Below the pieces are notes generated by a model, which saw only the letters and a program-made list of their open reading frames with translations, was not told where the DNA came from and made no database searches. A program made the translations under genes and the position numbers. Positions 7,552-13,164 of a stretch of DNA of 64,000 nt are shown here, in pieces. Numbering within the stretch: the first letter of the stretch is position 1; every line of letters begins with the position of its first letter. The DNA is from Kitasatospora sp. NBC_01246 (GTDB lineage Bacteria > Actinomycetota > Actinomycetes > Streptomycetales > Streptomycetaceae), in contig NZ_CP108484.1 in the NCBI RefSeq assembly GCF_036226505.1, positions 4,774,001-4,838,000 of the forward strand, given 5' to 3'.

Positions 7552-8787
7552 TCAGCCGCCCGCTGCGAGGGCGGCCAGCGCCCGGCGGGCCACTTCGCGG
7601 CCGATCGGCAGCGAGGCGGTGGCGGCCGGGGAGGGGGCGTTCAGGACGTGCACCAGACGGCGGGTGGAGCGCGGGTCGTCCGGGTCGAAGCCGGCGAAGG
7701 CGAAGTCGTCCAGCAGCGCGCCGTCCCGGGCCACCGCCTGGGCCCGGACCCCGGCGACAGCCGGCACCAGGTCCTCGGCGGTGACGGCGGGCAGCAGCCG
7801 CCGGACGGCCGCGGTGAAGGCCCGCTTGGAGAGCGAGCGGTGCAGCTCGCCGAGCTCGTACCGCCAGTGCCGGCGGGCGATCTGCCAGGTGCCGGGGAAG
7901 GCGAGCGTCCCGGCGAGGTCGCGCGGGCGGACGGTGCGCCAGTCGTACCCTTCGCGGGCCAGCGCGGGCACCGCGTTCGGGCCGACGTGCACGTCGCCGT
8001 GGATGCCCCGGGTCAGGTGCACGCCGAGGAAGGGGAAGGCCGGGTCGGGGACGGGGTAGACCAGGCCGCGTACCAGTTCCCTTCGCTCGTGGGCGAGTTC
8101 GTAGTACTCGCCGCGGAACGGCACGATCCGCACACCGGGGTCGTCGCCTGCCAGCCGGGCGATCCGGTCGCTGTGCAGTCCCGCGCAGTTCACCAGCACC
8201 TGGCCGCGCAGCTCGCCGGTGGAGGTCTGCACGGTCACGCCGTCGGCGCGGCGGGCGACCGCCCGCAGCTCGGTGCCGGTGCGCAGCTCCGCGCCCGCCT
8301 CGCGGGCCAGCCGGGCGTAGGCGGCGGCCACGGCGGGGAAGTCGCAGATGCCGGTGGTGCCGATGTGCAGCCCGGCGATACCGGTCACCTGCGGCTCGTA
8401 CGCGGTGATGCCGGCCCGGTCCAGCTCGGCGACCGGGATGCCGTTCTCCCGGCCGCGCTCGGCGAGGGCCCGCAGCCGGGGCAGCTCGGCGGGGTCGGTG
8501 GCGACGATCAGCTTGCCCGTCACCTCGTACGGGACGCCGTGGGCGCGGCAGAACTCCACCATCTCGGTGGCCCCGGCGACGGCGTACCGGGCCTTGAGCG
8601 AGCCGGGGCGGTAGTAGACGCCGCTGTGGATCACCCCGCTGTTGCGGCCGGTCTGGTGGGCGGCGAAGCCGGGCTCCTTCTCCAGCAGCGCCAGCCGCAG
8701 CCCGGGCCGGGCCCGGGTCAGCGCGTACGCCGTGGAGAGCCCGACGATCCCGCCGCCCACCACCAGCACGTCGAAGTCGTACGCCAC
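7552..8787 (-). CDS. lhgO: L-2-hydroxyglutarate oxidase-like FAD enzyme
   Basis: A 411-residue FAD-dependent oxidoreductase of the DAO family. The N-terminal dinucleotide fold is VLVVGGGIVGLSTAYAL, followed by GRNSGVIHSGVYY, characteristic of LhgO/YgaF, and a C-terminal FAD-contacting AVAGVRAQ and NAPSPAATASLPIG. LhgO oxidises L-2-hydroxyglutarate to 2-oxoglutarate, passing electrons to the quinone pool. The GTG at 8787 has GAGGAG seven bases upstream and gives a start right at the FAD fold. The frame stays open far upstream into the Ro gene but that part is an artefact. The gene lies 71 bases behind the Ro gene on the same strand and might be co-transcribed with it. Confidence 0.87.
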   Translation of the reverse strand: MAYDFDVLVVGGGIVGLSTAYALTRARPGLRLALLEKEPGFAAHQTGRNSGVIHSGVYYRPGSLKARYAVAGATEMVEFCRAHGVPYEVTGKLIVATDPAELPRLRALAERGRENGIPVAELDRAGITAYEPQVTGIAGLHIGTTGICDFPAVAAAYARLAREAGAELRTGTELRAVARRADGVTVQTSTGELRGQVLVNCAGLHSDRIARLAGDDPGVRIVPFRGEYYELAHERRELVRGLVYPVPDPAFPFLGVHLTRGIHGDVHVGPNAVPALAREGYDWRTVRPRDLAGTLAFPGTWQIARRHWRYELGELHRSLSKRAFTAAVRRLLPAVTAEDLVPAVAGVRAQAVARDGALLDDFAFAGFDPDDPRSTRRLVHVLNAPSPAATASLPIGREVARRALAALAAGG

Positions 8788-8858
8788 CGCTCGCTCCTCG
8801 TTCGGCCCGGCCCCGCCCGCCGATGCTGTCACGGGGGGCGGGGCCGGTCGAGGGCGCC

Positions 8859-10448
8859 TCAGCGGGCGTCCGGCTCCAGCCACGGCCAGGTCGCGTCCCG
8901 GCCCGCTTCGAGCAGCGGGATCAGCCGGAACGCGGCGTCGCCCAGCCCGCCGAAGGTGTGCCGGTTCGCCGCGCCGCTCGGGCCGTGGCCGGGCGCGTAG
9001 CCCGCCAGGTTCCAGGTGTAGAGGGGGACGTGGGCCGGCACGGCGGCCAGGGCGTCGCCGCCCCAGTGGTCGCGACCGGTCTGCTCGTCGGTGACGACGA
9101 CCACCCGGTCGTGGCCCCGGTAGTGGGTGCGGACGGCCTGGGCGGTGTCGGTGCCGCCGAGGTCGGTGAAGCGGTCCAGGACCCGCAGCACGGCCTCGCC
9201 CGGGGCGACCCGGACGACCCGGCTGGTGGTGCCGAACTCGACCAGGTCGGCGTCGGCGGCCCGGACCTTGAGGGCCGTGCCGAAGATCGCCGCCGAGTCG
9301 GCCCGGTTGAGCTGGGTCTGCGCGCTCGGCCGGTCGAACATCGAGCCCGAGCGGTCGACCAGGATCAGCGTCCGGCCGGGCAGCGCGGGCACGTTGCCGA
9401 GTGAGTGGGAGAGCGCGGTCTCCAGCGCGTGCCCCCAGCGCAGCGACGGCGCGTGCCGGTGCGCGGCGAGGTAGCGGAACGGGAACTGGCGGGAGCGGCG
9501 CACCTCGTCCGGGTCGGCGATCCGCCGCGCGACCTCGTCCGCGACCTCGTCCGGGACGCCGGCCTGGTCGAAGTTGCGCAGGTTGCGCACCAGCGCCATC
9601 GGGCCCATGGACGGGATGACCGCCGACCAGACGGCCGCGTCCAGCGGGCCCCGCAGCCAGCCGGCCAGTGCCTCCCAGGTCAGCCCGGCCGCGGCGAGCC
9701 GCTCGGCACCGCCCTCGGCCGTCACCGCCGCCCGCCGCTGCTCGACGGGCAGGGCGAGCAGTTCGCGGTTGGCCGCGAGCAGCCGGTCGGAGGCGGGCGG
9801 GACGGCCTCGTCCGGCCGGTGTCGGCGGTCCAGCGCGTAGCGGAACAGCTCGCCCTGCCACGGCTTGGCCGGGTCGGGCGAGGGGTGGGTCAGCTCCAGC
9901 ACGTCGCCGAAGCGGTAGCCCTTGGACGCGGTGTCGTACTTGAGCAGCGAGCGGGCGTGGTACAGCCGGCGGACGGCGTCCGCGACCCCGCGCTTGAGCG
10001 GCTTCGGCAGCGCCCGGCCGTAGCGGGACGTCCAGTAGGCGAGCAGTTCGCCGGGCTCGTCCGCGCGCTGCAGGACGGCGTCGACGGCCTGCCGCGAGTG
10101 GCCGGGCGCCCCGGCGTCCAGCCGGGCCCGGGTGAACTCGGCGGCGCCGACCAGCGCGGCCGTGCGCAGGTGCGCGTCGGACCGCAGCCAGCGCAGCAGG
10201 CCCGTGGTCCACTCCGGGTCGGTGACGGCGAGTCCGCGCACCAGCGCGGTGTAGCGGTCGTCCCGCGCGCCGCCCTTCTCGTAGAAGGTGTCCTGGCCGA
10301 CCAGGTTCGCCACCGCCAGCAGGAAGAGTTCGGACCTGGCGTCGCGCTGGAACCCGGTGCCGCCGTTGTGGTTCACGGTGCGCTTCCCGGTGCTGCGTAC
10401 CGGCGAGGCCGGACTCGGCCGGGCCGTACGGGTGTTGAAACGCGACAT
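8859..10448 (-). CDS. Ro60/TROVE domain protein (Rsr-like)
   Basis: A 529-residue protein with the two-part Ro architecture. Residues about 25-330 are the helical TROVE ring (FLLAVANLVGQDTFYEKGG, WTTGLLRWLRSD, YWTSRYGRALPKPLKRGVAD, MGPMALVRNLRNF), and residues about 350-529 are a von Willebrand A-like domain with an intact metal site (DRSGSM, GGTDTA, VVVVTDEQTG). Ro proteins are ring-shaped; they bind Y RNAs on the outer surface and misfolded or degrading RNA through the central hole, and in Deinococcus the ring docks PNPase. Three Y-RNA-like genes lie within 500 bases upstream on the same strand, which strongly supports this role. The ATG at 10448 has a GGGGG ribosome site 10 bases upstream. 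Confidence 0.95.
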   Translation of the reverse strand: MSRFNTRTARPSPASPVRSTGKRTVNHNGGTGFQRDARSELFLLAVANLVGQDTFYEKGGARDDRYTALVRGLAVTDPEWTTGLLRWLRSDAHLRTAALVGAAEFTRARLDAGAPGHSRQAVDAVLQRADEPGELLAYWTSRYGRALPKPLKRGVADAVRRLYHARSLLKYDTASKGYRFGDVLELTHPSPDPAKPWQGELFRYALDRRHRPDEAVPPASDRLLAANRELLALPVEQRRAAVTAEGGAERLAAAGLTWEALAGWLRGPLDAAVWSAVIPSMGPMALVRNLRNFDQAGVPDEVADEVARRIADPDEVRRSRQFPFRYLAAHRHAPSLRWGHALETALSHSLGNVPALPGRTLILVDRSGSMFDRPSAQTQLNRADSAAIFGTALKVRAADADLVEFGTTSRVVRVAPGEAVLRVLDRFTDLGGTDTAQAVRTHYRGHDRVVVVTDEQTGRDHWGGDALAAVPAHVPLYTWNLAGYAPGHGPSGAANRHTFGGLGDAAFRLIPLLEAGRDATWPWLEPDAR

Positions 10449-10503
10449 GGTGGATGCTGCCCCCTGCTGGCTGGTGGAACGCGAAGGAGGCACGGCGGAG
10501 GAA

Positions 10504-10667
10504 GGGGTGCCCGAGATCGTGCCGGCCCGGCGGCCGGCGTCGGCGGAGGTGCATGCCTTGTGCTCTACCGGATTGAGCTAACGGCCGCGCTCGCGCGCGG
10601 CACGCCCGGGACTCGAACCCGGAACCGCAAGATCCGAAGTAACCCCCGCCTGCGCACCGGGCACCCC
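10504..10667 (-). ncRNA. Y RNA 3, with circularly permuted tRNA-like module
   Basis: A 164-nt fold ending 55 bases before the Ro start codon. The ends pair over ten bases (GGGGTGCCCG 10667-10658 with 10513-10504). A loop GUGCGCA faces CGAUCU. The inner nine-pair stem GGCGGGGGU/ACCUCCGCC (10650-10642, 10550-10542) is followed by UACUUC. Above it sits a tRNA-like domain in permuted order: four-pair anticodon-type stem base, five-base variable loop, T-arm (CCGGG-TTCGAGT-CCCGG, 10622-10606), acceptor-like stem of seven plus three pairs closed by a GCGA tetraloop (10601-10584), TA at the 8-9 position, and D-arm (GCTC/GAGC with GG in the loop, 10578-10562). An extra GCCGGCC hairpin is inserted at 10538-10521. 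Confidence 0.85.
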
Positions 10668-10677
10668 CGGCGCTGTG

Positions 10678-10773
10678 CCTCCCGAGATCGAGGTGGCGGC
10701 GGTGTTGTTGTCCGGTTCACCGCGCCCCGCTGGGGGCGCTCCACGAAGTAACCGCTGCCGTCGCACCGGGAGG
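10678..10773 (-). ncRNA. Y RNA 2, without tRNA-like module
   Basis: A 96-nt fold between the two tRNA-like members. The ends pair as CCUCCCG (10773-10767) with CGGGAGG (10684-10678). The internal loop is GUGCGAC against ACCUCGAUCU, and the inner stem GGC-A-GCGGU pairs with ACCGC-C-GCC (10759-10751, 10703-10695), followed by the shared UACUUC. The 5' strand closely resembles the Ro-binding strand of vertebrate Y1 RNA as I remember it (GGUCCGAAGG). In place of a tRNA-like domain there is a seven-pair hairpin GCGCCCC-CAGC-GGGGCGC (10739-10722). A TAGGTT -10 box ends eight bases before the 5' end. Confidence 0.78.
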
Positions 10774-10780
10774 TGCGGAA

Positions 10781-10786
10781 AACCTA
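10781..10786 (-). promoter_or_regulatory. -10 box for Y RNA 2
   Basis: TAGGTT on the minus strand, placed so that transcription would start at about 10774, the first base of the predicted RNA. I see no convincing -35 element. Confidence 0.45.
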
Positions 10787-10799
10787 TTGAGGTATGGGT

Positions 10800-10936
10800 G
10801 TCCAGAGATCGATGGCGGCTGAGGTGACGAAGCTGCTCTGCCGACTGAGCTACACCGGCACGAGTGCCGGCGGCGGGACTCGAACCCGCGACCTGCCCAT
10901 TAGGAGTGGAAGTAACCTCTGCCTGCGCACCTGGAC
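10800..10936 (-). ncRNA. Y RNA 1, with circularly permuted tRNA-like module
   Basis: A 137-nt fold, the most upstream of three. The ends pair as GUCCAG (10936-10931) with CUGGAC (10805-10800). GUGCGCA faces AUCGAUCU. The inner stem GGC-A-GAGGU/ACCUC-A-GCC (10923-10915, 10825-10817) precedes UACUUC. The tRNA-like domain is textbook in geometry but permuted: anticodon-type stem base, five-base variable loop AGGUC, T-arm GCGGG-TTCGAGT-CCCGC (10889-10873), seven-pair acceptor stem capped by a tight loop instead of open ends (10872-10853), TA, then D-arm GCTC-AGTCGGCA-GAGC (10850-10835). A TATCGT -10 box lies seven bases before the predicted 5' end. Confidence 0.85.
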
Positions 10937-10943
10937 GAGAGAG

Positions 10944-10949
10944 ACGATA
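10944..10949 (-). promoter_or_regulatory. -10 box for Y RNA 1
   Basis: TATCGT on the minus strand puts the start near 10937, matching the 5' end predicted from the closing stem. The -35 region is not clear. Confidence 0.45.
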
Positions 10950-10993
10950 GCCAGGCCTCTCCCGCCGGTGCATCCGAATTACCGCCGGGCCCG

Positions 10994-12421
10994 CTACGCC
11001 GGGGCGACGATCACCGCGCGCGCCCGTTCCGTCAGTTCCCGTACCCGGCGCTCCCCCTGGAAGGGTTCGAGGCGGCGCAGCATCTCGACCACGTACTCGC
11101 GGCTGCGCTGCGAGGAGATCCGGCCGGCGACCTCGACGGCCCGCTCCCCGGCCGCGACCGCCGCGTCCAGGTCGCCCGCCTCGGCCTCGGCCATCGCCGA
11201 GACGACCAGCCGCAGCCCGTGCGAGCGGACGAACCCCTCGGTGGGCCGGGCCAGCGCCTCCCGGGTGAACTGGCGGACCTTGGAGGGAACTCCGAGGTCG
11301 CGGAAGCACTCGGCGGCGTCGGCGGCGAGGCGGTCGTAGGCGTAGAAGTCGATCCAGGCCGGATCGGGATCCCCGGCGCGCGCCCGTTCCAGCGCGTTCT
11401 CCGCGGCGCCGAGCGCCGTCGCGCACGCGGCGGCGTTGCGGGCCTTGGCCTGGGCCCGGGCCTCGACCAGGTGGAAGAAGCTCATGGTGCGGGCGGTGGC
11501 CAGCCCGCGGTTGCGCTCCAGCGCGGCCTGCGCGAGGTCGACCGCCTCCTCGGCGAAGCCCCGGTAGCCGGCCTGCAGGCTCATCGAGGCCAGGACGTAG
11601 CCGCCGAGCGGAACGTCGGCGGCGGCGCGGGCGAGCCGCAGCGCCTGGATGTAGTACCGCTGGGCGGCCTCGTGCTGGCCGGTGTCGAAGGCCATCCACC
11701 CGGCCAGCCGGGTGAGTTCGGCCGTGGCACCGAACAGTGCCCGGCCCACCGCGTCGCTGTACGAGGCCAGCAGCAGCGGCGCCGCCTCCACCCGCAGGCA
11801 CTCCGGCACCATCGACGAACGCCAGTCCCCGCCACCGTACTTGGAGTCCCAGCGGCGGGCCTCCTGGGCGGCCTCGCGGAGTTTGGCCGCGTCCGAGTGG
11901 CCGACCCGGTACGAGCCCGCCTCGGCGGGCGTGCGCGGCGCCTCGCGGGCCACCGAGCCGTCCGCCGGGTTGATCAGCCAGCGGGAGACGGGCGTCGCGT
12001 ACGCGGCGACCGAGAAGGTGCCGGCCAGGCTGTCGCTCCAGCGGCCGCCGCCGGGGCCGCGCCGCAGGTCGAGGTCGACCCGCCAGAGGTCGGTGGCCGA
12101 GCGGACCGCCTCGGACACCTCGCGCGGGAAGGCCAGGCCGAGTTCGGGCGCCGGGTCGGTGTCGCCGAGGCCGATCTCCTCCAGCGGCACCGGCCGGCCG
12201 AGCTTGCCGCCGATCGCGGTGGCGATCAGGTGCGGGACCGGGCCCTGCGGGACCATGCCCTTGCTGACCCACCGGGCCACCGAGGTCTTGTCGTAGCGCA
12301 GCGTCAAACCCCGTTGCGCGCCCAGGTCGTTGACCCTCCGGGCCAGGCCGGCGTTGCTGATCTGGGCGAGGGTCAGGAGCGTGCCGAGCCGTTCGTTCGG
12401 TCCTCGTGGGCTGATGGTCAT
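10994..12421 (-). CDS. NsdA-like TPR transcriptional regulator
   Basis: A 475-residue protein. The N-terminal 70 residues contain a helix-turn-helix-like stretch (LLTLAQISNAGLARRVNDL, then KTSVARWVSKGMVP) typical of a streptomycete family related to NsdA, a negative regulator of sporulation and antibiotic production. The remainder is helical with repeated 35-40 residue units (GQHEAAQRYYIQALRLAR, AEEAVDLAQAALERNRG, LDAAVAAGERAVEVAG), consistent with tetratricopeptide repeats. The assignment is by resemblance from memory and orthology to NsdA is not claimed. The ATG at 12421 has AGGAGGTG eleven bases upstream. A consensus-like promoter lies at 12492-12520. Confidence 0.7.
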   Translation of the reverse strand: MTISPRGPNERLGTLLTLAQISNAGLARRVNDLGAQRGLTLRYDKTSVARWVSKGMVPQGPVPHLIATAIGGKLGRPVPLEEIGLGDTDPAPELGLAFPREVSEAVRSATDLWRVDLDLRRGPGGGRWSDSLAGTFSVAAYATPVSRWLINPADGSVAREAPRTPAEAGSYRVGHSDAAKLREAAQEARRWDSKYGGGDWRSSMVPECLRVEAAPLLLASYSDAVGRALFGATAELTRLAGWMAFDTGQHEAAQRYYIQALRLARAAADVPLGGYVLASMSLQAGYRGFAEEAVDLAQAALERNRGLATARTMSFFHLVEARAQAKARNAAACATALGAAENALERARAGDPDPAWIDFYAYDRLAADAAECFRDLGVPSKVRQFTREALARPTEGFVRSHGLRLVVSAMAEAEAGDLDAAVAAGERAVEVAGRISSQRSREYVVEMLRRLEPFQGERRVRELTERARAVIVAPA

Positions 12422-12491
12422 GGTGGCGGCGGCACCTCCTGCGGCCTTGTGCGCGGGGCCCGGGCGGCACCGGGCCGTGGCTGCTGTACCT

Positions 12492-12520
12492 AGAGTAGTC
12501 GGACGCGTTCCGAGGGTTAA
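12492..12520 (-). promoter_or_regulatory. Promoter of the NsdA-like gene
   Basis: On the minus strand TTAACC (12520-12515) is followed after 17 bases by TACTCT (12497-12492). This predicts a leader of about 65 bases. Confidence 0.5.
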
Positions 12521-13164
12521 GAGGCCGCATTCCGGATGGCGGGATCGCGCACCCGCCGATCGGCTGCGGGCGCTCCGGCGGGCCCGGGCGGACCGCGCGG
12601 ACATGGCCGGGGGTGATCGGGCCGGCCGCGCGCCGGAGTGTTGTGCTCCGGTCCCGTGTCGATGTGCGCCCGGCCGTGCCCCCTGGCCCGACCGGCTGGT
12701 CGGCGATTCGCTGGTGGTCGTGGGTCGGCCCGCCGTCGAGGACCCGGCGGGCCGGGGGACGCCGCCGTCTCAATCCCCGCGGACGGCGGCGAAGTCCGGG
12801 AGGGCATGCGGATGCCCTCCCGGGCCGGACGACGCCTTTCGGCCATATCGCGATGGCCATGACAAAGGCGGCGAAAGGGCGGTCCGGGCCGGGGAGGGGA
12901 AGGCCCGGCCCGCCCGGCCGAGACGACGCGGCCCGCGCGGCCGCTCCGGCCGGACCGTCCGGTGTGCCCGCCGCAGCCCCGGGGGCCCCCGCCCGGCGAA
13001 TCGGAAACGACAACTCCGGTCACGGGACGGGCGAGCGGTGGCACGATGTCTCCTGACGGCGCGCCCGATCGCGGCGGCCGGTCGCCGCGGCGCGCCACGG
13101 CCCGGCCGGGCCGCCCGCCGGCGGACGCGCCGCACGGTGCTGGTCCTCGTCCGGTGGAGGCGCG
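12521..13164. other. Gene-free stretch with one strong hairpin
   Basis: I find no convincing gene on either strand; the open frames here have low-complexity Arg/Pro/Gly translations and no ribosome sites. The only clear structure is the perfect hairpin at 12796-12823. Confidence 0.5.
12796..12823. terminator. Perfect 12-pair hairpin in a gene-free region
   Basis: CCGGGAGGGCAT pairs perfectly with ATGCCCTCCCGG around the loop GCGG. It looks like a terminator, yet no gene ends nearby on either strand; it might insulate the rightward gene at 13165 or end an unrecognised small transcript. Confidence 0.45.

Noticed and set aside
7552..10554. Single 1000-residue minus-strand protein covering Ro and LhgO
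   Set aside because: Only the last 411 residues look like protein of a known family; the rest is an Arg/Pro-rich shadow of the Ro frame, and a GTG with a ribosome site stands at 8787.
10552..10900. Ordinary tRNA genes suggested by clear D- and T-arms
   Set aside because: The arms occur in the order T then D, the acceptor stem is closed by a loop and there is no anticodon loop between them, so a normal tRNA cannot be made; the Y RNA reading explains all parts.
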